A stretch of DNA of 64,000 nucleotides. It comes from Orbaceae bacterium ESL0727 (lineage in GTDB: Bacteria; Pseudomonadota; Gammaproteobacteria; Enterobacterales; Orbaceae). Positions within the stretch are counted from its first letter, which is position 1. Each line of letters starts with the position of its first letter. The translations under genes and the position numbers were made by a program. The DNA lies in the NCBI GenBank assembly GCA_029433345.1, contig JAQTHY010000001.1:558001-622000 (forward strand). The letters are read 5' to 3'. The notes under the pieces are model-generated. The model saw nothing but the letters and a program-made list of their open reading frames with translations, was not told where the DNA came from and did no database searches. Positions 13,110-23,591 of this stretch are shown one piece after another.

Positions 13110-13273
13110 TAAGTGAGTTAATAAAATCATTAAACAGTCAATTAAATGTTTAGGCAGTAGATAACATCATCTATACGATGTTGTTAAATATAAGTGAAAA
13201 GAGTCATGGGCGATAAGATTTTACCTTATAGACCATTGATTTATATATAGCTTTCTGGAATCAAGAGAGAGGA

Positions 13274-15001
13274 TTAAAACATATAATTGGCATTAAATCC
13301 TAACGATACCGAGTCAGTTTTAAATCCTTCCGGTTTACTAATCGGTGTGCTAGCAAAAAAATCATAATAAAGACCGTAATTATTACCGCGTAATCCTAAC
13401 GCCGATCCGGTGAGGTGCCGACCTAATAGTGTTTCACTATGTGCTCCTGATACACCACCTGTATCAAGGCCGAGGTAGAGTTCATGATTACGTGGGGCTA
13501 GCCAGGCAAGCTCATTGCGCACAAACCAGCCTCTATCAGCTTTTAACGTTAATTCCCCATCAAAACCTCGCACTGTCCAGCGGCTACCAATTGCAAACTG
13601 GTCAGGAGAGGTAAGATTGCCATGTCGTGTATATTGTCCTTGATAATCAATATTATAACGGAAATTTTCGCTCTTTATGGCAAACGGAACCGCTAGCGTA
13701 AGATTCAGATTGAAAATATCGGAGAGCGCTGTTGCTTTATCTTCGAGATAATCCTCTTCAGGTGCCTTTTCTGCGCCAAACCAGCGTACCCCTTTTTGAT
13801 AAGTCGTCCCGACATCCAAGGTCATATCACCAATATAGTGCCGATGTTGTAATCCCAAATGCCAATTAGTCGTTTTGCGTCGTTGCATATCAATTTCGCT
13901 ATCATCAATATAGTTATGGGATTCTCGCAGCCCAATACCATAACTGACGGTGGTTTTTTGTGATTCATTACGGTGAATAATACGACTTAACTCGAAATTC
14001 GCATTGCGGCTACGTCCACTATATTCATAATTGACAACACTCCCCGCCACGGTTTGATGATATTTATTGCCACCAAGCGATGCGTTAAACAACCAATAAC
14101 CGAACGGCATGGAGTAGGAAAAAAGAAAATTGCGTGTACCATACTTGCCTTTATGGTCTAAATCATGACCACCAGACACATAGAACGAATCACTTAATCC
14201 TAGCAGATTATCTAAATAAAACGTGAGCCCACCTTGATAACGACCGGTCGTCCGCGTACCTGAATCATCAAGTGACAATCCTGTGCGCCAATATTTAGAT
14301 TGCTTACGATTAATCACTACATCGCTTTCACCTGGAGCATCGCCCGGCACTAATTGTATAGAAGCGGAGACGGTCGGTAGCCGTTGTAGATTTTCAAGCC
14401 CTTGTTCTATATCACGCAAATTAAGCACTTTACCTTTGCGCGCCGACATTGCCGTATAAAGCGAAGCATGTTTATCACTCTCATCATTGTAATAAATATG
14501 TCGGATTTTCCCTTCAATCAACACTAATTTTAGTTGCCCTTGCGTAATATCTTGTTCAGGCGCCACCACGCGCGTTGTAATATAACCATAATTGATTAAC
14601 CGCTTTTGTAGCGCATTCATCAGTAAATTAATACCTTGCGCACCTAAACAGCGATTTTTTGCCTGATCAGTCAATTGATGCAGAGGAATGAACCAAGGTA
14701 AGTTATTCCTATCAATAAGCTCAACCTGAGTAATCGCAAAACAGGGGGATTCAGTTGGGAAGTCAATCTGATCAGATTTAGCAAGTGAGGGCAATAGGTG
14801 AATATCAGGCGCTTTGACATCTAAGGTCGATTGCAATGCTTTTTGCCGTTCTTGTTGCAAAATCAGTTGTTGATTATCAATATCGGCAGGATTGGGCACA
14901 CTGCGGGCCGAAAAAGAGAGCAGCGGAAAGCATAATACTATACAGATAAAGCCGATATAAAAAATAACAACTCGAGCAGTAATTTTAGATAATGCAATCA
15001 A
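13274..15001 (-). CDS. Two-partner secretion outer-membrane transporter (TpsB, ShlB/FhaC family)
   Basis: TpsB proteins are 16-strand outer-membrane beta-barrels that secrete large TpsA exoproteins such as haemolysins, adhesins and CdiA toxins. The 575-residue product has a hydrophobic N-terminal signal (about residues 10-33), a Gln-rich linker and a POTRA region with CFAITQVELIDRNNLPWF. The barrel carries the family VRGF motif (477-480, in the sixth-strand/loop-6 region) and ends with an aromatic residue (NYMF), usual for Omp85-type barrels. No TpsA-like gene (large exoprotein with a TPS domain) lies on either side: the neighbours are a phosphatase (convergent) and lpxL. It is intact, so the partner is probably elsewhere. 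Confidence 0.9.
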   Translation of the reverse strand: MIALSKITARVVIFYIGFICIVLCFPLLSFSARSVPNPADIDNQQLILQQERQKALQSTLDVKAPDIHLLPSLAKSDQIDFPTESPCFAITQVELIDRNNLPWFIPLHQLTDQAKNRCLGAQGINLLMNALQKRLINYGYITTRVVAPEQDITQGQLKLVLIEGKIRHIYYNDESDKHASLYTAMSARKGKVLNLRDIEQGLENLQRLPTVSASIQLVPGDAPGESDVVINRKQSKYWRTGLSLDDSGTRTTGRYQGGLTFYLDNLLGLSDSFYVSGGHDLDHKGKYGTRNFLFSYSMPFGYWLFNASLGGNKYHQTVAGSVVNYEYSGRSRNANFELSRIIHRNESQKTTVSYGIGLRESHNYIDDSEIDMQRRKTTNWHLGLQHRHYIGDMTLDVGTTYQKGVRWFGAEKAPEEDYLEDKATALSDIFNLNLTLAVPFAIKSENFRYNIDYQGQYTRHGNLTSPDQFAIGSRWTVRGFDGELTLKADRGWFVRNELAWLAPRNHELYLGLDTGGVSGAHSETLLGRHLTGSALGLRGNNYGLYYDFFASTPISKPEGFKTDSVSLGFNANYMF

Positions 15002-15641
15002 GCCAATTAATCCTAACGCTTATTTTCAAAGCCAAGAATAATAAATAGTCTTTTTGATAAGATCAATTAATAATTTTTCAACTCACTTATAAATCGACTA
15101 TTTCTATTAATCATTTGATTATTCACAAATCAGTAAAATTTATTCTATTCGGTGATTATCTTATCGTATCTTACTCAAACATGATCAACTTAATATAATG
15201 ATTTTTATAAAGATACCTTAACGCAATCCGATTAACATTTTAGGCAGACGTTTTTATTCCACTCATCGTTATCAACAGAATAATAAAAAAGAGGTGATAA
15301 CAAAAAACGTATGCTCGGTTAGCGAGTTAACTGCAACATTAATGTTAAAAATGACACGTCCATCTAAGATTATGTTATGAATCTGAATAGCAGAATGTTA
15401 ATAACTTTTAGAACTACTACCCATTTCAATCAAAATATTTTAGTACATTTCCGCGCAAAGTGAGTGCCGTTTTAGTCACACAAACATATTGAAACGTCAT
15501 AGATGAATGAAAAAATAGCGTATTGTGAAAACAGCTGTCCACAACGTTAACCTAAAAATCGCCGCATTGATTTTTACTGCCGCTCAAGGCAATATTGGTA
15601 TATAATGGACACCCTTTTATACTAAACATGTATCGATATTT
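15002..15641. other. Intergenic region between tpsB and lpxL
   Basis: This 640-bp AT-rich gap separates two divergent genes. I see no coding frame. It contains one copy of the dispersed 23-bp sequence (15410-15432, plus orientation) and the lpxL promoter near its right end (TATAAT at 15601-15606). The tpsB promoter must be in its left part but was not identified. Confidence 0.5.
15410..15432 (+). repeat. Dispersed 23-bp intergenic sequence, copy A
   Basis: Identical over 23 bp to copy B at 55288-55310 and two mismatches from copy C. It lies 210 bp upstream of lpxL, in the same orientation as that gene. It is followed by AAAAT, as is copy C. Confidence 0.8.
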
Positions 15642-16595
15642 ATGAGTCAATATCAGGAAATTCACGCACAATTTACCCGTCAATTACTTCATCCCCGTTA
15701 TTGGTTAACTTGGCTTGGTGTTGGTATTTTGTATTTGCTGGTATTGTTGCCTTATCCCGTCATTTATCAACTCGGCAAAGGGATAGGCTTATTGGCAATG
15801 AAACTGGTCCGCAAACGTCAAGAAACAGCAAGGCAAAATCTGCGACTCTGCTTTCCTGATATGCCAATCGCCCAACGCGACCGCTTATTGCGCGATAATT
15901 TTATCTCAACTGGATTAGCTATTTTTGAAACAGGTATGGCGTGGTTTTGGTCAGATAAACGGTTAAAAAAACATTCTTCGATCATTGGCGATGAATGGAT
16001 CACACAAGTACAACAATCAGGGAAAGGCGTATTGCTAATCGGTATCCATTTTTTAACGTTGGAGTTAGGGGCGCGTATTTTAGGTATGAATCACCCGGGT
16101 GTAGGTGTGTATCGCCCCAACGACAGTCCAGTCATGGATTATATCCAACTAAAAGGCCGTTTAAAATCAAACAAATATATGCTTGATCGCCATAATACTA
16201 AAGGCATGATCCGCGCGTTAAAACAAGGTGAGCTTTTATGGTATGCGCCTGATCATGATTATGGTCGCCATAGCAGTGTTTTTGTGCCATTATTTGCGGT
16301 CGAAAAAGCCGCGACGACAATAGGGACGCGCATTTTAGTGAAATTAGGTCAACCTGAGATTATTCCTTTTACACCAAAACGCGAAAAAAATGGTCACTAT
16401 ACGGTTTATGTCGCAGAGCCTTTAAAGGATTATCCTGTAGAAGATGATATCTTAGCTGCGACCTTTATGAACCAAGCGATCGAAAAAGAGATTCTACAAG
16501 CACCTGAACAATATATGTGGCTTCATCGCCGATTTAAAACCAGACCACAAAAAAGTGATAAACCACTCTATACTGATGAAGTACAATCAGATTAA
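15642..16595 (+). CDS. lpxL: Lipid A biosynthesis lauroyltransferase (LpxL/HtrB)
   Basis: LpxL transfers laurate from acyl-ACP to Kdo2-lipid IVA at the inner face of the inner membrane, a late step of lipid A synthesis. The product has 317 residues (E. coli 306) with one N-terminal membrane anchor (about 22-45). The catalytic HX4E motif of the acyltransferase family is H136-FLTL-E141. Blocks VYRPND, LLWYAPDHDYG and QYMWLHRRFKTRP match LpxL/LpxP closely. LpxP (palmitoleoyl) is possible. It stands alone upstream of rlmM, with a TATAAT about 35 bp before its start and no clear -35. Confidence 0.92.
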   Translation: MSQYQEIHAQFTRQLLHPRYWLTWLGVGILYLLVLLPYPVIYQLGKGIGLLAMKLVRKRQETARQNLRLCFPDMPIAQRDRLLRDNFISTGLAIFETGMAWFWSDKRLKKHSSIIGDEWITQVQQSGKGVLLIGIHFLTLELGARILGMNHPGVGVYRPNDSPVMDYIQLKGRLKSNKYMLDRHNTKGMIRALKQGELLWYAPDHDYGRHSSVFVPLFAVEKAATTIGTRILVKLGQPEIIPFTPKREKNGHYTVYVAEPLKDYPVEDDILAATFMNQAIEKEILQAPEQYMWLHRRFKTRPQKSDKPLYTDEVQSD

Positions 16596-16728
16596 TCAGC
16601 CATTAAGCATATCCATTAAATAATGATGGCTGGTCCCCTTTTGGGGAATGCGTTATCTTAGATGCACCGATTAGATTCTCATATTGCAGAATAACAACAT
16701 AGATCACTACCATAAATTAAACAAGGGG

Positions 16729-17826
16729 ATGGACGACAAATTGACACAAAAACTGAAACAAATCGTGCTCTATTGCCGATCAGGATTTGAGAAGGAGTGT
16801 GCCGCAGAAATTACGGATAAAGCGACTGGGCTAGAACTTTTTGGTTTCGCAAAAGTTATCGACAATAGTGGCTATGTGATTTTCCAATGTTATCAAGATG
16901 GCGATGCGCAAAAACTGATCACAATACTCCCGTTTAAAACATTAGTGTTTGCTAGACAAATGTTTGTTTGTGGCGATTTATTAACTGATCTCCCGACCAC
17001 TGATCGAATTACCCCCATTATCAGTGCGTTAACTGGCTGTATCGCCCAAGCGGGCGCCTTACGCGTAGAAGTTGCCGACACCAATGCAGGTAAAGAACTC
17101 GCCAGTTTTTGCCGTAAATTTACTGTCCCTTTACGGCAAGCGTTACGTCAAAAACGACTGTTATTAAATGTTGAAAATCCTTCACGCCCTGTTATTCATG
17201 TTTTTTTTATCAGTAATAATAGTTGTTATGTCGGTTATTCTAATAGCAAAAACAATTCCCCTTTTTATATGGGAATCCCACGATTAAAATTCCCTGCTGA
17301 TGCACCAAGCCGTTCTACCCTAAAACTGGAAGAGGCATTTCACTTATTTGTTCCTTATGAAGAATGGGATGAACGTTTACAAGGCGGGCTAAATGCGGTG
17401 GATTTAGGGGCTTGTCCTGGTGGATGGACGTATCAACTGGTGAAACGCAATATGTTTGTTTACGCTATTGATAATGGTGCTATGAATGAAAAATTACTTG
17501 AGAGTGGTCAAGTTAAACATTATCAAGAAGATGGTTTTAAGTTCGAACCTAAGAAACATAATATTTATTGGCTGGTTTGTGATATGGTAGAAAAACCAGC
17601 TAAAGTGACAGCATTAATGGCACGTTGGTTAATTAATGGCTGGTGTCGTGAGGCTATTTTTAATCTAAAATTACCTATGAAGAAACGGTATGAAGAAGTA
17701 CAGCAAAATTTACTGTGGTTAAAAAATGAACTCAAAAACCAACAAATTAATGTACAAATTCAAGCCAAACAGCTTTATCATGATCGGGAAGAAGTCACGG
17801 TACACGTTCAAAAGATTTGGCGATAA
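16729..17826 (+). CDS. rlmM: 23S rRNA 2'-O-ribose C2498 methyltransferase RlmM
   Basis: RlmM methylates the 2'-OH of C2498 in 23S rRNA before 50S assembly. An N-terminal THUMP-like domain ([20 protein letters not shown]) is followed by a Rossmann methyltransferase with the SAM-binding motif [17 protein letters not shown]. The end VTVHVQKIW matches the E. coli enzyme. The chosen ATG (16729) gives 365 residues. An AAGGGG abuts it too closely to be a normal binding site, so the TTG at 16741 is an alternative; an upstream TTG at 16684 would add 15 residues with no family support. A small CCCC/GGGG hairpin (16634-16647) lies in the gap after lpxL. Confidence 0.93.
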   Translation: MDDKLTQKLKQIVLYCRSGFEKECAAEITDKATGLELFGFAKVIDNSGYVIFQCYQDGDAQKLITILPFKTLVFARQMFVCGDLLTDLPTTDRITPIISALTGCIAQAGALRVEVADTNAGKELASFCRKFTVPLRQALRQKRLLLNVENPSRPVIHVFFISNNSCYVGYSNSKNNSPFYMGIPRLKFPADAPSRSTLKLEEAFHLFVPYEEWDERLQGGLNAVDLGACPGGWTYQLVKRNMFVYAIDNGAMNEKLLESGQVKHYQEDGFKFEPKKHNIYWLVCDMVEKPAKVTALMARWLINGWCREAIFNLKLPMKKRYEEVQQNLLWLKNELKNQQINVQIQAKQLYHDREEVTVHVQKIWR

Positions 17827-17883
17827 CCTTTTAACTCAGTTTTTATCAATAATCTTTCACATATCAAATTTATAGAGATTAAT

Positions 17884-19647
17884 ATGAATTTAAAACGCGC
17901 TTTTTATACCATCCTAATGCTCGCATTGTTTACCTTGCTAGCGGGGTGCCAAGCTAAAATGGCTAAAAAAGTGACTGACGTTGCTCAAAATCAAGGTTCA
18001 GATCAATTTCAATATTACACAATGAAAATTGCTAACCAAGATAAGGATGCCAACAGTAAAGCCCATGACTATATTGAGCTTGCTAAAGTGAGCCCGGCAG
18101 ATCAGCAAAATAAGGTTATTAACGAAACTTGGCAATTTTTAACACAACTAAAAGATGATGAGTTACAGTCGATCTTAATCTATGCTAATGAGACAACTTT
18201 ACAAGGTTGGATCGATTTACTCTATGCTTACCGCCATAACAGCCAACCTTATACGCCCGTCGAGACCGATACGCCCGAAATAATTGCGCAAAAAAAACAG
18301 ACGCAACATGAACAATTAGCACAAGCGCTCAGTGATTGGGCATTACAATATCCTGACCATCCTGCCAAGGTTTTGTTGCCAACTTTAACGCATATGCAGA
18401 CATCGACACCAGAAAATGGTGTAATCAAATCTAAAATAGTCGCCTTATTTTTACCATTAAATGGGACTTCGCATATTTTTGGGGAAACGATTCGACAAGG
18501 ATATCTGAGCGCGAAAAGCTTCTATCCAACCGAACCAGAGCAAACAGTGATCGTTATGGATACCACTTCAGCACCTTTAAATACCTTAGTAGAACAAGCT
18601 AAACAACAAGGTGCTGAAATGATTGTTGGTCCACTAATTAAAGAACAAGTGCTTGCGATGAAGAATCTTTCGCCCAATCTACCCATACTAGCGCTCAATC
18701 AACTCGATAATGTAGAGAATGACAGCAACATTAATAACAATAATGTTAATAGCAATAATAAAATCTGTTTTTTTGCGCTTTCACCCGAAGATGAAGCTAA
18801 AGATGCCGCTAACCATATTTATGCAGAACATAAAAGCAAACCTTTACTTTTGGTGCCACAAACTGATTTAGGGCAACGCGTATCACAAAGTTTTGCTCGA
18901 CAATGGCAACAATTAACTAACCATAATCCACAATCACCAGTCTATAAACACACGTTTGAAGATGCCAGAACATTAAGTTCACAAATGAATCGTGGTGAAG
19001 GAATTAGTCTTGCTGGTGAAATGATCAATATTGATGGCAATACCAATAACGCGACGACCAATAATGATCCCCAAACGAGTGGACAAATAGAACCTATGCC
19101 ACTAACGACTGAATCGAATAGTAATTTTGATGCGATTTATGTGTATGCATCGTATGATGAACTGACATTTATTAAGCCGATGATTGAGATGAAATCTGAT
19201 TGGTCACTCAGTTCACCCTCTGCACCGGCTATGTATACCAGTTCGAAAAGTGATAGCGCAAATGCGTCGACCGATTTTTATTATGATATGGAACGCATAC
19301 AGTTTGCCGAAATTCCGATGATCGTTAATCAAAAGGCGATTTTAACTACCGTGCCCGAAGATATGATTCCCAATAACGTAAAAAATGATTATTCACTCTT
19401 GCGTTTATATGCAATGGGTCTTGATGCATGGCGACTTGCGAATCATTTCAATCAATTAGAACCGAATCAACATAATGTATTGGCTGGAATGACAGGGCAA
19501 TTATCGACAACATCAGCATGCGAAATCACCCGCACACTCACCTGGCAACAATACAGCCATGGTGTGGCAAAATTAGTGACTGATGCACCGGTTACGCATA
19601 CCGATACCCCAAATGCTTCGGCTACACCGGTACAAAATGGCCAATAA
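17884..19647 (+). CDS. lpoA: Penicillin-binding protein activator LpoA
   Basis: LpoA is an outer-membrane lipoprotein that reaches through the periplasm to stimulate the bifunctional peptidoglycan synthase PBP1A. A lipoprotein signal ends in the lipobox LLAGC with the modified cysteine at residue 22. The N-terminal half is helical (TPR-like); the C-terminal half, from about residue 180, has a periplasmic-binding-protein fold (IVALFLPLNG, VGPLIKEQV). It has 587 residues, shorter than E. coli LpoA (678). Asn-rich insertions are present (around 280-290 and 380-400). It overlaps yraN by 11 bp, in the conserved order lpoA-yraN-diaA. Confidence 0.93.
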   Translation: MNLKRAFYTILMLALFTLLAGCQAKMAKKVTDVAQNQGSDQFQYYTMKIANQDKDANSKAHDYIELAKVSPADQQNKVINETWQFLTQLKDDELQSILIYANETTLQGWIDLLYAYRHNSQPYTPVETDTPEIIAQKKQTQHEQLAQALSDWALQYPDHPAKVLLPTLTHMQTSTPENGVIKSKIVALFLPLNGTSHIFGETIRQGYLSAKSFYPTEPEQTVIVMDTTSAPLNTLVEQAKQQGAEMIVGPLIKEQVLAMKNLSPNLPILALNQLDNVENDSNINNNNVNSNNKICFFALSPEDEAKDAANHIYAEHKSKPLLLVPQTDLGQRVSQSFARQWQQLTNHNPQSPVYKHTFEDARTLSSQMNRGEGISLAGEMINIDGNTNNATTNNDPQTSGQIEPMPLTTESNSNFDAIYVYASYDELTFIKPMIEMKSDWSLSSPSAPAMYTSSKSDSANASTDFYYDMERIQFAEIPMIVNQKAILTTVPEDMIPNNVKNDYSLLRLYAMGLDAWRLANHFNQLEPNQHNVLAGMTGQLSTTSACEITRTLTWQQYSHGVAKLVTDAPVTHTDTPNASATPVQNGQ

Positions 19648-19984
19648 AAAACTGATTGGTCGCTATTATGAAGAGATCGCATGTCGTTATCTAATCGGTA
19701 ACGGATTGGTTCTCATAGATAAGAATAGTCACTACCGTTTCGGTGAATTAGATTTGATTATGAGAGATAAAACCTGTCTTGTTTTTATCGAGGTTCGTTA
19801 CCGTAAAAATAGCTGCTTCGGCAGTGCGGCAATGACGGTTACGCCACAGAAACAGGCAAAAATTGTCAAAGCCGCACAACTTTGGATGCTAGCCGAACAG
19901 TTAAATCCCGAGCAAACCGAATACCGTTTTGATGTATTTGCGATCACAGGCCAAGAACAGGAATGGATCATCAATGCGTTTTGA
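19637..19984 (+). CDS. yraN: YraN family endonuclease-like protein (UPF0102)
   Basis: This is a small protein of the UPF0102/YraN family, which has a restriction-endonuclease-like fold and no firmly established role. With the ATG at 19637 it has 115 residues. The typical blocks are present: GRYYEEIACRYLIGNG near the N-terminus, FGELDLIMRD with the conserved Glu-Leu-Asp, and LVFIEVRYRKN with the catalytic-like Glu-Val-Arg. The frame is open further upstream, but only by reading through lpoA in another frame. The 11-bp overlap with lpoA implies coupled translation. Confidence 0.92.
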   Translation: MANKKLIGRYYEEIACRYLIGNGLVLIDKNSHYRFGELDLIMRDKTCLVFIEVRYRKNSCFGSAAMTVTPQKQAKIVKAAQLWMLAEQLNPEQTEYRFDVFAITGQEQEWIINAF

Positions 19985-20079
19985 CAAGATATTTATAAAA
20001 CAAAACATTACACAAAATCTACCCGCTTAGACAAGATTCCGACAATAATCGTCGACGAAATAAATTTTAGGTTATAGTT

Positions 20080-20658
20080 ATGCAAGATTTAATTAAAAAT
20101 TATTTTACTGAAAGTATTCAAACTCAAATCGTTATGGCGGAATCATTAAGCGCCGTTCTTGAAAAAGCAGCTAAAAGTATTGTGGAAGCGCTATTTCATG
20201 GTAATAAAATCATGAGCTGTGGGAATGGCTCATCGGCAGCGAATGTCCAAAGCTTTACCTCACGCTTAATCACGAGTATTGATATTGAGCGTCCAAGTAT
20301 TCCGGCCATTGCATTAGTCTCTGATAATGTATTATTAAGTGCTATTACTAATCATGATGATGTCTATGCAAGGCAAATTCAGGCGTTAGGCCAACAAGGC
20401 GATATTCTTATTGTGTTAACTTGTCAAGGTAACAGCAAATCCATTATTCGCGCTGTACAAGAAGCGGTGATCAAAGATATGACTATTATTGCGTTAACTG
20501 GTTCAGATGGTGGTGAGCTTGTCGGTCTATTAGGGCAAAATGATATCGAAATTCGTATTCCTTCCGACAAACGCAGTGTCATTTATGAAATGCATGCGAT
20601 GACACTTAACTGCTTATATCAATTGATTGAAAATACACTCTTTATCCATCACGAATAA
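20080..20658 (+). CDS. diaA: DnaA initiator-associating protein DiaA
   Basis: DiaA is a tetrameric SIS-domain protein that binds DnaA and promotes its assembly at oriC for timely initiation. The 192-residue product matches E. coli DiaA (196) from MQDLIKNYFTESIQTQI to the end. The SIS core includes GNKIMSCGNGSSAANVQSF. The phenylalanine that corresponds to DnaA-contacting F191 of E. coli is kept (F188, in NTLFIHHE). GmhA is a related fold, but this alignment and the lpoA-yraN neighbourhood favour DiaA. The next E. coli gene, dolP (yraP), is absent; gyrA follows. Confidence 0.93.
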   Translation: MQDLIKNYFTESIQTQIVMAESLSAVLEKAAKSIVEALFHGNKIMSCGNGSSAANVQSFTSRLITSIDIERPSIPAIALVSDNVLLSAITNHDDVYARQIQALGQQGDILIVLTCQGNSKSIIRAVQEAVIKDMTIIALTGSDGGELVGLLGQNDIEIRIPSDKRSVIYEMHAMTLNCLYQLIENTLFIHHE

Positions 20659-20733
20659 AGAGATATAAGCACGTCGTTTATCAAGAGTTCCGTAATTAAT
20701 TTAACAGTTAATCCTCCATCCATCCTGATATTA

Positions 20734-20742
20734 TGCTATAAT
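20734..20742 (+). promoter_or_regulatory. gyrA extended -10 promoter
   Basis: TGCTATAAT (20734-20742) is a consensus extended -10 element 45 bp before the gyrA ATG. No good -35 is seen, which is acceptable for extended -10 promoters. Confidence 0.6.
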
Positions 20743-20787
20743 TTAAGGCTGGTTTAATGATTTAATTTAGAAGAGAGCAGTGGTTTT

Positions 20788-23508
20788 ATGACCGATCTAG
20801 CCAAAGAAATAACTCCCGTTAATATTGAAGATGAACTGAAATCCTCTTATCTTGATTATGCTATGTCCGTTATTGTTGGGCGAGCACTTCCTGATGTACG
20901 CGATGGGCTCAAACCTGTTCATCGGCGTGTCTTATTTGCCATGCATGAAGCTGGCTATGATTGGAATAAAGCTTATCGTAAATCAGCCCGTGTTGTCGGG
21001 GATGTGATTGGTAAATATCATCCACATGGTGACTCTGCTGTTTATGAAACCATTGTTCGTATGGCACAACCATTTTCATTAAGATATATGCTGGTTGATG
21101 GGCAGGGTAACTTTGGTTCTGTCGATGGTGACTCTGCAGCGGCGATGCGTTATACCGAAATACGTATGCAGAAATTTGCGGATTCATTACTGGCTGATCT
21201 TGATAAAGAAACCGTCGATTTCTCGCCAAACTATGATGGCTCTGAAATGATCCCCGATGTGTTACCAACGCGAGTGCCAAATTTACTCATCAACGGTTCA
21301 TCTGGGATCGCGGTCGGTATGGCCACCAACATTCCGCCACATAATTTAGCTGAAGTCATTAATGGTTGTTTGGCATTCATTGAAGATGAGCATATCTCTA
21401 TTGATGGATTAATGGAATATATTAAAGGTCCTGATTTCCCAACCGGCGCATTAATTAATGGCCGCAAAGGAATTGAAAATGCTTATCGAACTGGACGCGG
21501 TATTATCTATATCCGTTCGAAAGCAGAAATAGAAGTCGATGCACACAATGGCCGCGAAACTATCATCGTTCATGAAATCCCTTATCAAGTCAATAAAAAG
21601 AAGCTCATTGAAAAAATTGCTGAACTTGTTAAAGATAAAAAAGTAGAAGGCATTTCGGCATTACGCGACGAATCAGATAAAGATGGAATGCGGATTGTCA
21701 TTGAGATAAAACGCGATGCAGTCGGCGAAGTGGTACTGAATAATCTCTTTTCATTAACACAATTACAGGTGTCATTTGGTATCAACATGGTGGCCTTACA
21801 CAATGGCCAGCCTAAATTGTTAAATCTGCGTGATATGATAGAAGCCTTTGTGTTACATCGTCGAGAAGTTGTCACACGCCGCACTATCTATGAACTCCGT
21901 AAAGCCAGAGAACGAGCACATGTATTAGAAGGTTTAGCGATCGCATTAGTTAATATCGATCCTGTTATTGAACTGATCCGTGCTGCCGCCACACCTGCTG
22001 AAGCAAAAGAACAACTCCTTGCGCGAGAATGGAAACTCGGTAGCGTTGCTGCAATGCTAGAAAAAGCGGGGGCAGATGCAGCAAGACCGGAAGATCTTGC
22101 GCCTGAATTAGGCATTCGAAATGGGCATTATCACTTATCTGATGCACAAGCCCAAGCAATTTTAGAGCTCCGTTTACATCGTCTAACCGGACTTGAACAT
22201 GAAAAAATTCTTGATGAATACCGCGAACTATTAGACGTTATTGGTGAATTACTGCATATCTTAGCTAGCCCTGAAAGATTAATGGAAGTGATTCGTGAAG
22301 AATTAGAGGTTGTTCGAGATCAATTCCAAGATGCAAGACGTACCGAAATCATCGCGAGCAGTGTGGATATCAATATCGAAGATCTTATTGCCGAAGAAAA
22401 TGTCGTGGTAACACTTTCCCATCAAGGTTATGTGAAATATCAACCACTTTCAGATTACGAAGCACAACGCCGAGGCGGTAAAGGAAAATCAGCCACCAAA
22501 ATAAAAGAAGAAGATTTTGTTGAAAACTTGTTAGTCGCAAATACCCACGATACTATTTTGTGCTTCTCGAGCCGTGGCCGTTTATATTGGATGAAAGTCT
22601 ATCAATTACCAGAAGCAAGCCGTGGCGCAAGAGGACGACCAATCATTAATCTCTTACCACTTGAAGCTAACGAACGTATCACTGCCATTCTACCCGTACG
22701 AGAATACGAAGAGGGACGCAGTGTCTTTATGGCAACGGCATTAGGTACTGTCAAAAAAACAGCATTAACCGAATTTAGTCGTCCTCGTACAGGTGGTATT
22801 ATTGCAATTAATTTACGTGAAGGTGATGAGTTAATTGGTGTTGATTTAACCAGCAGTGAGACTTCCGTCACTCTCGATGATGATGAAGAAGAAGCGTTAG
22901 AGACAATTGACGCATCTATTAGCGAAAATGAAGAAACAGATTCTACGGACGAAACCAGTACAGAACAGAGTAGCGAAGATATCATGCTCTTTACCGCAAA
23001 TGGTAAAGTCGTCCGCTTCCCAGCCAATAAAGTGAGAAGTATGGGACGTACAGCAACTGGCGTACGCGGTATTAAACTTGAGCAAGATGATAAAGTCGTT
23101 TCGTTAATCGTGCCGCGTGGCAATGGCACTATTCTAACCGCTACTCAAAATGGTTATGGTAAACGTACTGAGCAAGCTCTCTATCCAACGAAATCACGTG
23201 CAACTAAAGGTGTTATTTCAATTAAAATAAGTGAACGAAATGGCCTTGTCGTTGGTGCTGTTCAAGTCGACGAAAATGATCAGATCATGTTAATTACTGA
23301 TGCAGGTACATTAGTAAGAACGCGTGTTGCCGAAGTCAGCATCGTCGGACGAAATACACAAGGTGTCACACTTATCCGTACGACTGAAAATGAAAAAGTG
23401 GTCGGTTTGCAGCGTATTGCCGATTCGGATAATGATGAGGAAATAGAACCTTTAACTAACGAAAACGGTGATGAGCAAGAAACGGGCTCAGAGCCAACGC
23501 AGGAGTAA
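20788..23508 (+). CDS. gyrA: DNA gyrase subunit A
   Basis: GyrA is the breakage-reunion subunit of DNA gyrase, which introduces negative supercoils. The N-terminal WHD/tower/coiled-coil domain has the catalytic tyrosine in [10 protein letters not shown] (Y122 by E. coli numbering). The quinolone-determining region reads [13 protein letters not shown]: Ser83 is wild type and position 87 is Glu rather than the E. coli Asp, a natural variant in many species. The C-terminal beta-pinwheel carries the GyrA box region QRRGGKGKS. The 906 residues exceed E. coli (875). The excess is an acidic Asp/Glu/Ser/Thr-rich insertion, about residues 690-731, between blades of the pinwheel, in addition to the usual acidic tail. 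A terminator follows directly. Confidence 0.98.
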   Translation: MTDLAKEITPVNIEDELKSSYLDYAMSVIVGRALPDVRDGLKPVHRRVLFAMHEAGYDWNKAYRKSARVVGDVIGKYHPHGDSAVYETIVRMAQPFSLRYMLVDGQGNFGSVDGDSAAAMRYTEIRMQKFADSLLADLDKETVDFSPNYDGSEMIPDVLPTRVPNLLINGSSGIAVGMATNIPPHNLAEVINGCLAFIEDEHISIDGLMEYIKGPDFPTGALINGRKGIENAYRTGRGIIYIRSKAEIEVDAHNGRETIIVHEIPYQVNKKKLIEKIAELVKDKKVEGISALRDESDKDGMRIVIEIKRDAVGEVVLNNLFSLTQLQVSFGINMVALHNGQPKLLNLRDMIEAFVLHRREVVTRRTIYELRKARERAHVLEGLAIALVNIDPVIELIRAAATPAEAKEQLLAREWKLGSVAAMLEKAGADAARPEDLAPELGIRNGHYHLSDAQAQAILELRLHRLTGLEHEKILDEYRELLDVIGELLHILASPERLMEVIREELEVVRDQFQDARRTEIIASSVDINIEDLIAEENVVVTLSHQGYVKYQPLSDYEAQRRGGKGKSATKIKEEDFVENLLVANTHDTILCFSSRGRLYWMKVYQLPEASRGARGRPIINLLPLEANERITAILPVREYEEGRSVFMATALGTVKKTALTEFSRPRTGGIIAINLREGDELIGVDLTSSETSVTLDDDEEEALETIDASISENEETDSTDETSTEQSSEDIMLFTANGKVVRFPANKVRSMGRTATGVRGIKLEQDDKVVSLIVPRGNGTILTATQNGYGKRTEQALYPTKSRATKGVISIKISERNGLVVGAVQVDENDQIMLITDAGTLVRTRVAEVSIVGRNTQGVTLIRTTENEKVVGLQRIADSDNDEEIEPLTNENGDEQETGSEPTQE

Positions 23509-23520
23509 TAATTCGATTAT

Positions 23521-23556
23521 AAAAAAAGGATTAGCGCAATAACTAATCCTTTTTTT
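23521..23556 (+). terminator. gyrA terminator
   Basis: Thirteen bases after the gyrA stop, AAAAAAAGGATTAG pairs with CTAATCCTTTTTTT around an 8-nt loop, ending in a T-run. A clear rho-independent terminator. Confidence 0.9.
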
Positions 23557-23591
23557 ATGTTAATCACTTTATTAACAAGGAATCCATTTAT

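Noticed and set aside
20788-23508. Quinolone resistance from GyrA position 87 being Glu
   Set aside because: Ser83 is wild type and Glu at 87 is the normal residue in many bacteria, so this is probably natural variation.
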